A DNA stretch of 64,000 nt from Clostridia bacterium. Its GTDB lineage: Bacteria; Bacillota; Clostridia; Oscillospirales; CAG-272. Of the stretch, positions 42,318-50,413 are shown piece by piece. Under the pieces are notes generated by a model. The model saw only the letters and a list, made by a program, of their open reading frames with translations, made no database searches and was not told where the DNA came from. A program made the position numbers and the translations under genes. The stretch covers positions 1 through 64,000 of the forward strand of contig JAFYBN010000031.1 in assembly GCA_017540175.1 (NCBI GenBank), read 5' to 3'. Positions within the stretch are counted from its first letter, which is position 1, and each line of letters starts with the position of its first letter.

Positions 42318-43411
42318 TACGCCGCACCTCCTTTCAGCCGCACGATCACGGGCTCGCCGCCGGACGGGGAGAAGACGTTCTCCGCCAAGGGATCCATGGC
42401 GCGGATCGCCGCTTCCTCGCTCGCGATGTAGACCCGGGAGCCGTGCTCCCCGACCACCATCGAGCGCAGCTTGAGCCGGTCGTTCAGCGCCATGAGCCCG
42501 CCGTCGAAGCCGAGGATGATCGAAAACGGTCCCGTGACGAGCAGGCTCGCGAACGCCGTCCGAAGCAGTCTCTGCTCCGCCGCTTTCTCCGCGTCCCCTT
42601 CCTCGTCGATCGCGGACCAGAACGGAGCCGCGACCACGGACGCCGCTTCCTCGAGCGTCAGTCCCTGACGGCGGAGCAGGTAATCCATAATATAGGTGAT
42701 GACCTCGGTATCAGTCTGAAGCGTGCACTTGTAGCCGAACATTTCGATCCAGCGGCGGTTCGCGTCGTAGGACGAGATCTCGCCGTTGTGCACCACCGAC
42801 CAGTCGAGCAGGGTGAAGGGATGCGCGCCCCCCCACCAGCCGGGCGTGTTCGTGGGATAGCGGCCGTGCGCGGTCCACGAATACCCTTCATATTCATCGA
42901 GGCGATAAAACTCCGCCACGTCCTCCGGATAGCCGACCGCCTTGAATGCACCCATGTTCTTCCCGGAGGAGAAGACGTACCCGCCCCGGTTTTCCGTATT
43001 GATTTTCGTGACCGTGCGGGCGACGAATTCCCGCTCGTCGAGCTGGGCGGCGGCGAGCGCGGATTTGAGCGGATCGACGAAATACCGCCAGATGACCGGC
43101 TCGTCCGTAATGGCCGGAGTTTTCTTGGTCGGGATGATCTCGCTCTTCACAATCTCGAAGCGGTCCTTCAGAAAGCTCTCGCATTCCTTGCGCGACGCGC
43201 GGTCATCGAAGAAGAAATGCAAGGCGTAATAATCCTTCAGCTCGGGATAGATGCCGTATCCGGCGAAGCCGCCCCCCAGCCCGTTCGAGCGCTCGCGCAT
43301 GGGGCGCATCGCGTCGGCGGCGAGCGAGCCCGGGATTTTCCCGCCGTCCCGGTCGATCACGGCGGCAATGGCGCATCCGGAGGGGATGCGAACCTGACCT
43401 TCTCTTTCCAT
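42317..43411 (-). CDS. glutamate synthase glutaminase (class II amidotransferase) subunit
   Basis: The 364-residue product is an Ntn-type glutamine amidotransferase domain, releasing ammonia from glutamine. PSGCAIAAVIDRDGGKI holds the likely nucleophile Cys13, so a 12-residue leader must be removed or tolerated. Also present are WTAHGRYPTNTPGWWGGAHP, WSVVHNGEISSY (the NGE/His signature) and TLQTDTEVITYIMDYL. MEREGQV at 43411 is preceded by GGAG. A perfect promoter lies 77 bases upstream. It is first in the five-gene split GltS operon, divergent from glnN. Confidence 0.9.
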   Translation of the reverse strand: MEREGQVRIPSGCAIAAVIDRDGGKIPGSLAADAMRPMRERSNGLGGGFAGYGIYPELKDYYALHFFFDDRASRKECESFLKDRFEIVKSEIIPTKKTPAITDEPVIWRYFVDPLKSALAAAQLDEREFVARTVTKINTENRGGYVFSSGKNMGAFKAVGYPEDVAEFYRLDEYEGYSWTAHGRYPTNTPGWWGGAHPFTLLDWSVVHNGEISSYDANRRWIEMFGYKCTLQTDTEVITYIMDYLLRRQGLTLEEAASVVAAPFWSAIDEEGDAEKAAEQRLLRTAFASLLVTGPFSIILGFDGGLMALNDRLKLRSMVVGEHGSRVYIASEEAAIRAMDPLAENVFSPSGGEPVIVRLKGGAA

Positions 43412-43487
43412 CTTAAAAGTCTCCGAAAACAGAAAACGCGCCCATCCCGACACACGCCGGAATGAACGCCTTTGCTCATTTGCCCGT

Positions 43488-43516
43488 ATTATAACGCGCC
43501 GCGGAGCCATTGTCAA
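43488..43516 (-). promoter_or_regulatory. consensus promoter of the split glutamate synthase operon
   Basis: On the minus strand: TTGACA (43516-43511), 17-bp spacer, TATAAT (43493-43488). It diverges from the glnN promoter; the two -35 boxes are 88 bases apart. Confidence 0.9.
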
Positions 43517-43550
43517 GAGGGGGAGACGCATTTTTCCGAAAAAAACGAAT

Positions 43551-43593
43551 GAATTTTCAGAGAATTTTTATGCAGAATTTTTCGAGAATCTTT
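43551..43593. promoter_or_regulatory. helically phased GAATTTTT array between divergent promoters
   Basis: GAAT plus T-tracts begin at 43551, 43562, 43575 and 43586 (spacing 11, 13 and 11). The last ends 12 bases before the glnN -35. Such phasing gives curved DNA or an array of regulator or RNA-polymerase alpha contacts. The binding protein, if any, is unknown. Confidence 0.5.
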
Positions 43594-43604
43594 CGCGCAC
43601 CCCC

Positions 43605-43633
43605 TTGACAGACGGCCCGGATGGGTGTATAAT
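43605..43633 (+). promoter_or_regulatory. consensus promoter of glnN
   Basis: TTGACA (43605-43610), 17-bp spacer, TATAAT (43628-43633); both match consensus. The expected leader to the ATG at 43812 is about 170 bases. Confidence 0.9.
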
Positions 43634-43640
43634 GCACCCC

Positions 43641-43800
43641 GTAAGGCAAAGGCGTCTTCGCGGGAGCATTCCCGGCGGAGGCGCTTTTCGTTTCACGCCT
43701 ACATAATATTTATACACAAAAAGGCAAGGGCGTCTTTGTTTCCCCGTTCGCGCAAACAGCGCGGGGGAGACGGAGTCCTTGCCTTTGTGATTTCCCGAAA
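43641..43800 (+). promoter_or_regulatory. structured glnN leader with two stem-loops
   Basis: Stem-loop 1 (43648-43688): AAAGGCGTCTTCGCGGGA pairs with TCCCGGCGGAGGCGCTTTT (three G-U pairs, one bulge, loop GCAT) and is followed by TTTT-CG-TTT, so it reads as an intrinsic terminator. Stem-loop 2 (43715-43789): CACAAA..GGCAAGG pairs with CCTTGCCTTTGTG, with inner CGTCT/AGACG, CCCCG/CGGGG-like and CGCGC-AAACA-GCGCG helices. Both 5' arms contain a near-identical GGCAARGGCGTCTT (43645, 43723). The RBS AAAGGAG follows. Attenuation is inferred. Confidence 0.55.
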
Positions 43801-43811
43801 GGAGAACAACC

Positions 43812-45908
43812 ATGAGTACGGTATCGGAAAGCTTCGGCAGTATGGTATTTGACGACCGCGTGATGCGGGCGGCGCTTTCGAAGGAGGTGTATGATTCCCT
43901 CCGCAAGACCATCGACGAGGGCGCGGAGCTGAACATCGGCGTGGCGAACGCGGTGGCGGAGGCGATGCGCGATTGGGCGGTCGCGAAGGGAGCGACGCAT
44001 TTCACGCACTGGTTCCAGCCTCTGACCGGCATCACAGCGGAAAAGCACGACAGCTTCATCTCCCCCGCGCCGGACGGCGGCGTGATCATGGAGTTCTCCG
44101 GCAAGGAACTGATCAAGGGCGAGCCGGACGCCTCCTCCTTCCCGTCCGGCGGCCTGCGCGCCACGTTCGAGGCGAGGGGCTACACCGCCTGGGACCCGAC
44201 GTCCTACGCGTTCATCAAGGGAAAGACCCTCTGCATCCCTACGGCGTTCTGCTCCTACGGCGGGCACGCGCTGGACAAGAAGACACCCCTGCTGCGCTCG
44301 ATGGACGCTCTGAACCGCGCGGCACTGCGCGTTCTCAGACTGTTCGGAAACGCGGACGTCAAGCGCGTCACCACCTCGGTCGGACCGGAACAGGAATACT
44401 TCCTCGTCGACCGGAAGATGTATGAAGCGCGGCGCGACCTGCGCTTCACGGGGCGCACCCTTTTCGGCGCGAAGCCTCCGAAGGGGCAGGAAATGGACGA
44501 CCATTACTTCGGCGTGATTAAGCCCCGCGTCGCCGCCTACATGGAAGAGCTGAACGAGGAGCTGTGGAAGCTCGGCATTCTCGCGAAGACGGAGCACAAC
44601 GAAGTCGCTCCCGCCCAGCACGAGCTCGCCCCCATCTACCGCACCACCAACGTCGCGACCGACCACAACCAGCTCACGATGGAGATCATGCAGAAGGTGG
44701 CGGCGAAGCACGGGCTCGTCTGCCTGCTGCACGAAAAGCCCTTCGCGGGCGTGAACGGCTCGGGCAAGCACAACAACTGGTCCATCGCGACGGACACGGG
44801 CGTGAACCTGCTCTCCCCCGGCGAGACGCCGTACGAGAACGCGCAGTTTTTGACCTTCCTCTGCGCCGTGATCGAGGCGGTGGACGAATACGCCGATCTG
44901 CTCCGCATTTCCGTGGCAACCGCGGGGAACGACCACCGGCTCGGCGCGAACGAAGCGCCGCCCGCCGTGGTTTCGATCTTCCTCGGGGACGAGCTGACCG
45001 CGGTGCTCGACGCCATCGAGGCGGACAAGCCGTACAGCGCGGCGGAGAAGACCGTCATGAAGCTCGGCTCGGACGTGCTGCCGAAATTCAACCGCGACAA
45101 CACGGACCGCAACCGCACCTCCCCATTCGCGTTCACGGGCAATAAATTCGAATTCCGCATGCTCGGCTCCTCCAACTCCATCGCCTGCGCGAACATCATG
45201 CTCAACGCCGCCGTCGCCTCCGTACTCGGCAAATACGCGGATCGGCTCGAAGGAGCGGACGATTTCGAGAGCGCGCTGCACGACCTCATCCGCGGGACCG
45301 TGCGCGATCACCGCCGGGTGATCTTTAACGGCAACGGCTACGACGAGAAGTGGATCAAGGAGGCGACCGAGGTCCGCGGGCTTCCGAACTACCGCACCAC
45401 GCCGGACTGCTTCCCCGAGCTGCTTTCGGAGAAAAACGTTTCGATGCTGACCGGCGAGGGGGTCTTCACCGTCGAGGAGCTGAGATCGAGATACGAGATC
45501 ATGCTCGAGAACTACTGCAAGACCGTCTTGATCGAGGCGAACACCATGATCGACATGGCGCGGCATGAGATCCTGCCCGCGACGGAGAAATACGCCTCCG
45601 TTCTCGCGGCAAACCTCGCGCTGAAGAAGTCCGTGTCTCCCGCCCTCTCCTGCGGATATGAGGAAAAGACCGCCGCCGCGCTTTCCGCGCTGACCGACGG
45701 CATCGCCGAGCGCGTGGACGAGCTGGAGACCGCCGAAGCCAAGGCGAGAGAGATTTCCGAAATCGGCCCGCAGTCCTTCGCCATCCGCGACGAGGTGATC
45801 GGGAAGATGACCGCCCTCCGCTCCCTCTGCGACGAGGCCGAGGTCATCACCGCCTCCGAATACTGGCCCTTCCCGACCTACGGCGATCTGCTGTTCGGTG
45901 TTAACTGA
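43812..45908 (+). CDS. glnN: type III glutamine synthetase
   Basis: The 698-residue product is the usual size for GS-III, which makes glutamine from glutamate, ammonia and ATP. Motifs: [11 protein letters not shown] (metal and glutamate site), [26 protein letters not shown] (ammonia/glutamate loop) and [21 protein letters not shown]. The N-terminal [19 protein letters not shown] is specific to GS-III. RBS AAAGGAG lies upstream. Its leader and consensus promoter indicate strong, probably nitrogen-regulated expression. Its last 16 bases, including the stop, are the first copy of a 25-bp tandem repeat. It heads the nitrogen block and is divergent from the split glutamate synthase operon. Confidence 0.95.
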   Translation: MSTVSESFGSMVFDDRVMRAALSKEVYDSLRKTIDEGAELNIGVANAVAEAMRDWAVAKGATHFTHWFQPLTGITAEKHDSFISPAPDGGVIMEFSGKELIKGEPDASSFPSGGLRATFEARGYTAWDPTSYAFIKGKTLCIPTAFCSYGGHALDKKTPLLRSMDALNRAALRVLRLFGNADVKRVTTSVGPEQEYFLVDRKMYEARRDLRFTGRTLFGAKPPKGQEMDDHYFGVIKPRVAAYMEELNEELWKLGILAKTEHNEVAPAQHELAPIYRTTNVATDHNQLTMEIMQKVAAKHGLVCLLHEKPFAGVNGSGKHNNWSIATDTGVNLLSPGETPYENAQFLTFLCAVIEAVDEYADLLRISVATAGNDHRLGANEAPPAVVSIFLGDELTAVLDAIEADKPYSAAEKTVMKLGSDVLPKFNRDNTDRNRTSPFAFTGNKFEFRMLGSSNSIACANIMLNAAVASVLGKYADRLEGADDFESALHDLIRGTVRDHRRVIFNGNGYDEKWIKEATEVRGLPNYRTTPDCFPELLSEKNVSMLTGEGVFTVEELRSRYEIMLENYCKTVLIEANTMIDMARHEILPATEKYASVLAANLALKKSVSPALSCGYEEKTAAALSALTDGIAERVDELETAEAKAREISEIGPQSFAIRDEVIGKMTALRSLCDEAEVITASEYWPFPTYGDLLFGVN

Positions 45909-46042
45909 ACAGCGACTGTTCGGCGTGAACTGAATCGCGACTGTTCGGCGTGAACTGAACAGCGGCGGTTCGGCGTGAGCTGAACAGCGACTGTTCAGCG
46001 TGAACTGAATCGCGACTGTTCTGCGTGAACCGAACGGAGGCG
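45893..46042 (+). repeat. 25-bp tandem repeat seeded on the glnN stop codon, six copies
   Basis: Units start at 45893, 45918, 45943, 45968, 45993 and 46018, with a degenerate seventh start. The first contains the glnN codons for F-G-V-N and TGA; later units read TTCGGCGTGAACTGA with synonymous-type differences. Each unit junction includes inverted CTGTTC / GAACAG. There are no spacers, so this is not CRISPR. It fills the 191-base gap before amt. Confidence 0.95.
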
Positions 46043-46099
46043 CTTCGGCCCCGCCCGATCCGGCAAATAAACTTCAAATAAACTTAAGGAATAAGAATC

Positions 46100-47821
46100 A
46101 TGACATACTCATCCGTCAACACCATCTGGGTGCTGCTCGGCGCGGCGCTCGTCTTCTTCATGCAGGCCGGCTTCTCCATGTGCGAGGCAGGCTTCACCCG
46201 CGCGAAAAACACCGGCAACATCCTCATGAAAAACCTCATGGATTTCTGCATCGGAACCCCCGCCTTCTGGCTCGTGGGCTTCGGGCTCATGTTCGGCTCC
46301 GGCACGGCCCTCTTCGGACGGCTCGATCCCCTCATCATGGGGGACTACGCCGAAATCCTCCCCGCGGGCGTTCCGCTCTGGGCGTTCGCGATCTTCCAGA
46401 CCGTCTTCTGCGCCACCTCGGCGACCATCGTCTCCGGCGCGATGGCGGAGCGGACGAAGTTCTCGGCATACTGCATCTATTCCCTCTGCATCTCCCTCTT
46501 CATCTATCCCGTCTCCGGGCACTGGATCTGGGGCGGCGGGTGGCTCGCGGAACTCGGATTCCACGATTTCGCTGGTTCTACCTGCGTCCACATGGTCGGC
46601 GGCGTGTGCGCGTGCATCGGCGCAGCGATCCTCGGTCCGCGCATCGGCAAGTACGGACGGGACGGCAAGCCGAAGGCGATCCTCGGCCACAATCTGACCG
46701 TCGCCGCGCTCGGCGTGTTCATCCTCTGGTTCTGCTGGTTCGGCTTCAACGGGGCGTCCACCGTCGGCATGGATTCGGACGAGCTCGTCGAAAGCGCGTC
46801 CCTCGTCTTCTTCAACACCAACCTCTGCGCAGCCGTCGCCTGCTGCACGACGCTCGTCATCACATGGATCCGCTACAAAAAGCCGGACGTTTCGATGACC
46901 TACAACGCGGCGCTCGCAGGCCTGGTCGGCATCACGGCGGGATGCGACGCGGTCTCTCCCGTCGGCGCGGCAGTCATGGGTCTCTGCTTCGGCGCGGTGA
47001 TCGTCTTCTCCGTGGAGTTCTTCGACAAGATCGCGAAGATCGACGACCCGGTCGGCGCGATCTCCGTGCACGGGATCTGCGGCGCGCTCGGCACGATCCT
47101 CACCGGTCTCTTCGCGACAGGCGTCTCGACCGAAAAGGGGCTGTTCTACGGCGGGGGAGCGCATTTCCTCGGCGTGCAGACCCTCGGCGTCGTCTCCGTT
47201 GCGGCCTATGTGGCTGCCATGATCACCGTCGTCTTCTTCATCCTCAAAAAGACCGTCGGGCTGAGAGCCGATCCGGTCGACGAGATCCAGGGGCTTGATG
47301 TTTCGGAGCACGGGCTTCTCACCGCCTACGCGGGATTCGCCATGGCGCCCGATACCGCCAGCCTCGATCCGGAATCCTCCCCCGCGCCCGTTCTGGTGAC
47401 GGGGGACACCCCGCCCGCCGAGGCGGTGGAGGTGAAGCGCGTTCCCTCCTTCGACGACGGACGCCCGAAATTCACGAAAATCGAAATCATCTGCAAGGAA
47501 AGCCGTTTTGAATCGCTCAAGAACGCCATGACCGATCTCGGCATCACCGGCATGACCGTTTCCCACGTCCTCGGCTGCGGACAGCAGAAGGGACGGACGG
47601 AATACTACCGCGGCGTCGCGGTGGAGGCGACGCTGCTGCCGAAGGTTCAGGTGGACATCGTCGTCTCGAAGATCCCGGTGCGCGCCGTGATCGAGACCGC
47701 GAAAAAGACGCTTTACACCGGGCACATCGGCGACGGCAAGATCTTCGTCTATGACGTGGAGAACGTCGTGAAGGTGCGCACGGGCGAGGAAGGCTACGAC
47801 GCCCTGCAGGATGTGGAGTAA
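46100..47821 (+). CDS. amt: ammonium transporter fused to a PII signalling domain
   Basis: The 573-residue product has an N-terminal Amt channel (about 1-410) with DFAGSTCVHMVGG and DPVGAISVHGICGALG, supplying the two pore histidines. It also has AGFSMCEAGFTRAKN (N-terminal) and FWLVGFGLMFG. A linker of about 45 residues follows, then a full PII domain (457-573): TKIEIICKESRFESLKNAM, the T-loop GQQKGRTEYYRGVAVEATLL with Tyr502/503 at the uridylylated position, and TGHIGDGKIF (nucleotide-binding B loop). In most bacteria GlnK is separate and blocks AmtB; here sensor and channel are one chain. AAGGA lies upstream. The asnB ATG follows after three bases. Confidence 0.95.
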   Translation: MTYSSVNTIWVLLGAALVFFMQAGFSMCEAGFTRAKNTGNILMKNLMDFCIGTPAFWLVGFGLMFGSGTALFGRLDPLIMGDYAEILPAGVPLWAFAIFQTVFCATSATIVSGAMAERTKFSAYCIYSLCISLFIYPVSGHWIWGGGWLAELGFHDFAGSTCVHMVGGVCACIGAAILGPRIGKYGRDGKPKAILGHNLTVAALGVFILWFCWFGFNGASTVGMDSDELVESASLVFFNTNLCAAVACCTTLVITWIRYKKPDVSMTYNAALAGLVGITAGCDAVSPVGAAVMGLCFGAVIVFSVEFFDKIAKIDDPVGAISVHGICGALGTILTGLFATGVSTEKGLFYGGGAHFLGVQTLGVVSVAAYVAAMITVVFFILKKTVGLRADPVDEIQGLDVSEHGLLTAYAGFAMAPDTASLDPESSPAPVLVTGDTPPAEAVEVKRVPSFDDGRPKFTKIEIICKESRFESLKNAMTDLGITGMTVSHVLGCGQQKGRTEYYRGVAVEATLLPKVQVDIVVSKIPVRAVIETAKKTLYTGHIGDGKIFVYDVENVVKVRTGEEGYDALQDVE

Positions 47822-47824
47822 GCT

Positions 47825-49420
47825 ATGTGTTCCATTATGACCGCCTGCCGCTCCTCCGTCAGCGAAGACGAATTTCTGAAAGGCTTTGAACAAACGAAAT
47901 CCCGCGGGCCGGACGATTCCCGCGTGATCGAGATCGGAGACGTCGTCATGGCGTTCCACCGTCTCGCGATCATGGGGCTGACCCCCGCGGGGATGCAGCC
48001 CTTCGTGCGCGGCGGATGCGCGCTCGTCTGCAACGGGGAGATCTACGGCTTCCGCGCTCTGAAAAAGGAGCTCGCCGAAAAGGGCTATTCGTTCGAGAGC
48101 GATTCGGACTGCGAGATCCTGCTCCCCCTGTGGTTCGAGCACGGGGTCGGCATGTTCCCCCTGCTCGACGCGGAATTCGCGCTGATCCTTTACGACGGAC
48201 GGACAAACTCGCTCGTCGCGGCGCGGGATCCCATCGGGATCCGCCCCCTGTACTACGGGTACGGGCGGGACGGAAAGATCCTCTTCGCGAGCGAGGCGAA
48301 AAACCTCGTCGGGCTGACGGAGGAGATACGCCCCTTCCCGCCGGGACACTATTACAAGGACGGCTCGTTCGTGCGCTACCGCGACATGACCGCGGTGAAA
48401 TCCGTGCACCACGGCTCCCTTGACGAGATCTGCACCGCTATCCGCGAAAAGCTCGTCGCGGGCGTGGAGAAGCGCCTCGTGTCGGACGCGAAGGTCGGGT
48501 TCCTGCTCTCCGGCGGACTCGATTCCTCGCTGGTCTGCGCCATTGCCGCCCGCGCGTCGGACGAGCACGGTCACAAGCCGATCCGCACCTTCGCCATCGG
48601 CATGGAGGGCGACGCGATCGATCTGAAATACGCGCGTCAGGCCGCGGACTTCCTCGGCAGCGAGCACACCGAGGTCACCATGACGCGGGAGGAGGTGCTC
48701 GCCTCCCTCGAGGACGTCGTCGCCCTGCTCGGAACGTGGGACATCACCACGATCCGCGCGAGTATGGGCATGTACCTCGTGTGCAAAGCGATCCACGAGA
48801 CGACCGATATCCGCGTACTGCTCACGGGCGAGATCTCCGACGAGCTCTTCGGCTACAAATACACCGACTTCGCGCCGTCCCCCGAGGCGTTTCAGAAGGA
48901 AGCGGAAAAGCGGATCCGTGAGCTGCACGCCTACGACGTGCTCCGCGCGGACCGGTGCATTTCGGTCAACTCCCTCGAGGCGCGCGTCCCGTTCGGCGAT
49001 CTCGATTTCGTCGAGTACGTCATGTCGGTCGATCCCGCGCTCAAGATGAACAAATACGGCAAGGGGAAATACCTGCTGCGCCGGGCGTTCGCCGAGGGGA
49101 ACTGGCTGCCGGACGGGATCCTGTGGCGCGAAAAAGCCGCGTTCTCGGACGCGGTGGGGCACTCCATGGTGGACGACCTGAAGGAATACGCCGAGTCCCT
49201 CTACACGGACGCGGAATTCGAAGAAAAGCGGCAGGCATACGAATACTGCCCGCCGTTCACGAAGGAATCCCTGCTCTACCGCGAGCTTTTCGAGAAGCAC
49301 TACCCCGGCCAGGCGGGCATGATCCCGGACTACTGGATGCCGAACAAGACGTGGCGGGGCTGCGACGTGAACGACCCGTCTGCCCGCGTTCTGTCCAATT
49401 ATGGAGCCAGCGGAACCTGA
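47825..49420 (+). CDS. asnB: asparagine synthetase (glutamine-hydrolysing), class B
   Basis: The 531-residue product has an N-terminal glutaminase domain with nucleophile Cys2 (MCSIM), RGPDD, FHRLAIMG and VCNGEIYGFR. The C-terminal synthetase domain has LLSGGLDSSLVCA (pyrophosphate loop), TFAIGMEGDAIDLKYAR and GEISDELFGYKY. It makes asparagine from aspartate, glutamine and ATP. The length is typical of AsnB (about 520-550). It starts three bases after the amt stop, with the RBS inside the amt end, so the two are cotranslated. Its last codons, including TGA, are repeated twice beyond the stop as a 49-bp tandem repeat. Confidence 0.95.
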   Translation: MCSIMTACRSSVSEDEFLKGFEQTKSRGPDDSRVIEIGDVVMAFHRLAIMGLTPAGMQPFVRGGCALVCNGEIYGFRALKKELAEKGYSFESDSDCEILLPLWFEHGVGMFPLLDAEFALILYDGRTNSLVAARDPIGIRPLYYGYGRDGKILFASEAKNLVGLTEEIRPFPPGHYYKDGSFVRYRDMTAVKSVHHGSLDEICTAIREKLVAGVEKRLVSDAKVGFLLSGGLDSSLVCAIAARASDEHGHKPIRTFAIGMEGDAIDLKYARQAADFLGSEHTEVTMTREEVLASLEDVVALLGTWDITTIRASMGMYLVCKAIHETTDIRVLLTGEISDELFGYKYTDFAPSPEAFQKEAEKRIRELHAYDVLRADRCISVNSLEARVPFGDLDFVEYVMSVDPALKMNKYGKGKYLLRRAFAEGNWLPDGILWREKAAFSDAVGHSMVDDLKEYAESLYTDAEFEEKRQAYEYCPPFTKESLLYRELFEKHYPGQAGMIPDYWMPNKTWRGCDVNDPSARVLSNYGASGT

Positions 49421-49533
49421 CCGCAGGACGCCGCGTTCCGCGCCCAACTGCGGAGCCGGCGGAACATAACCGCAGAACGCCGCGTTCCGCGCCCAACTGC
49501 GGAGCCGGCGGGACATGACCGCAGAACGCCGCG
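49386..49533 (+). repeat. 49-bp tandem repeat seeded on the asnB stop codon, three copies
   Basis: GGAGCC occurs at 49403, 49452 and 49501. The first copy carries the asnB C terminus G-A-S-G-T-TGA. Copies 2 and 3 read GGAGCCGGCGGAACATAA and GGAGCCGGCGGGACATGA, keeping an equivalent peptide and a stop codon. Inverted CCGCAG / CTGCGG-like segments lie at the unit joints. The remaining 130 bases to nadE show no supported feature. Confidence 0.9.
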
Positions 49534-49663
49534 GGCGCGAACCGCGGGGAGGGCGTGACACGACCTGCCGGAGGCGCCGGGCAGCCGGGGACGGACTTGC
49601 CTTCCCCCCGGAAATACGGCCGCGGCACGGAAAAGAATAATAAGATCAACGAGAGGATCGGAT

Positions 49664-50413
49664 ATGTTTGACGCTCTCAAGACAAAAAATGAATGTGTCC
49701 GGTGGATACGGGACTTCTTTCACGAAAACGGGGAAGGCTGTCCCGCCGTCGTCGGCATCTCCGGGGGCAAGGACAGCTCCGTCACCGCCGCCCTCTGCGC
49801 CGAGGCGCTCGGCAAGGACCGCGTGATCGGCGTGCTGATGCCGAACGGCGAACAGTCCGACATCGCCTTCGCCGAGCTGCTCGTGAGGCATCTCGGCATC
49901 CAAAGCTATACCGTCAACATCCGCTCCGCGGTGGAGGGCGTGCGGGACAGCATCCCCTTTCCCCTCTCCCGGCAGAGCGAAATCAACCTACCGGCCCGCA
50001 TCCGCATGGCGACTCTCTATGCTGTCTCCCAGTGCTTCGGCGGGCGCGTGGCGAACACCTGCAACCTGTCGGAGGACTGGGTCGGCTACGCCACCCGGTA
50101 CGGCGACGGCGCGGGGGATTTCAGCCCCCTGTCCCGACTGACGGTGCGCGAGGTCAAGGCGATCGGGCGCTTGCTCGGTCTGCCGGAGGAACTGGTGGAG
50201 AAGCCCCCGTCCGACGGACTGACCGGAAAAACGGATGAGGACAATCTCGGCTTTACCTACGAGGAGCTCGACTCCTATATCCGGGATGGGGTCATGGACG
50301 ACGCGGAAAAGAAGGAGAGGATCGACCGGCTGCACCGGAGGAATCTCTTCAAGCTCCGTCCCATGCCCGCGTTTGATCCCGGAATCGGGGTCTCGGAGGC
50401 GGCTGAGTCTTGA
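49664..50413 (+). CDS. nadE: ammonia-dependent NAD+ synthetase
   Basis: The 249-residue product lacks a nitrilase/glutaminase domain, so it uses free ammonia to amidate nicotinate adenine dinucleotide. The P-loop is VVGISGGKDSSVTAALC. NLSEDWVGYATRYGDGAGDFSPL is the conserved NaAD/ATP site, and EKPPSDGLTGKTDEDNLGFTYEELD is a family signature. RBS GAGAGG precedes the ATG. The stop overlaps the purF TTG start. Its place in a nitrogen block fits direct use of ammonia. Confidence 0.95.
   Translation: MFDALKTKNECVRWIRDFFHENGEGCPAVVGISGGKDSSVTAALCAEALGKDRVIGVLMPNGEQSDIAFAELLVRHLGIQSYTVNIRSAVEGVRDSIPFPLSRQSEINLPARIRMATLYAVSQCFGGRVANTCNLSEDWVGYATRYGDGAGDFSPLSRLTVREVKAIGRLLGLPEELVEKPPSDGLTGKTDEDNLGFTYEELDSYIRDGVMDDAEKKERIDRLHRRNLFKLRPMPAFDPGIGVSEAAES

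Noticed and set aside
43641-43800. ANTAR-type antiterminator or known glutamine riboswitch in the glnN leader
   Set aside because: The loops (GCAT and AAACA) do not fit the AxxGxx hexaloop pair, and I see no glnA-RNA-type motif; kept only as an unassigned structured leader.
43625-43852. 75-codon leader peptide before glnN
   Set aside because: Its start overlaps the -10 box of the glnN promoter and it runs past the glnN start in another frame.
45893-46042. CRISPR array
   Set aside because: Direct 25-bp units abut with no spacers, and there are no cas genes.
46109-49561. 1150-codon minus-strand open frame across amt and asnB
   Set aside because: It lies antisense to two clearly recognised genes and spans their boundary; its Arg/Gly/Asp-rich composition is typical of shadow frames.
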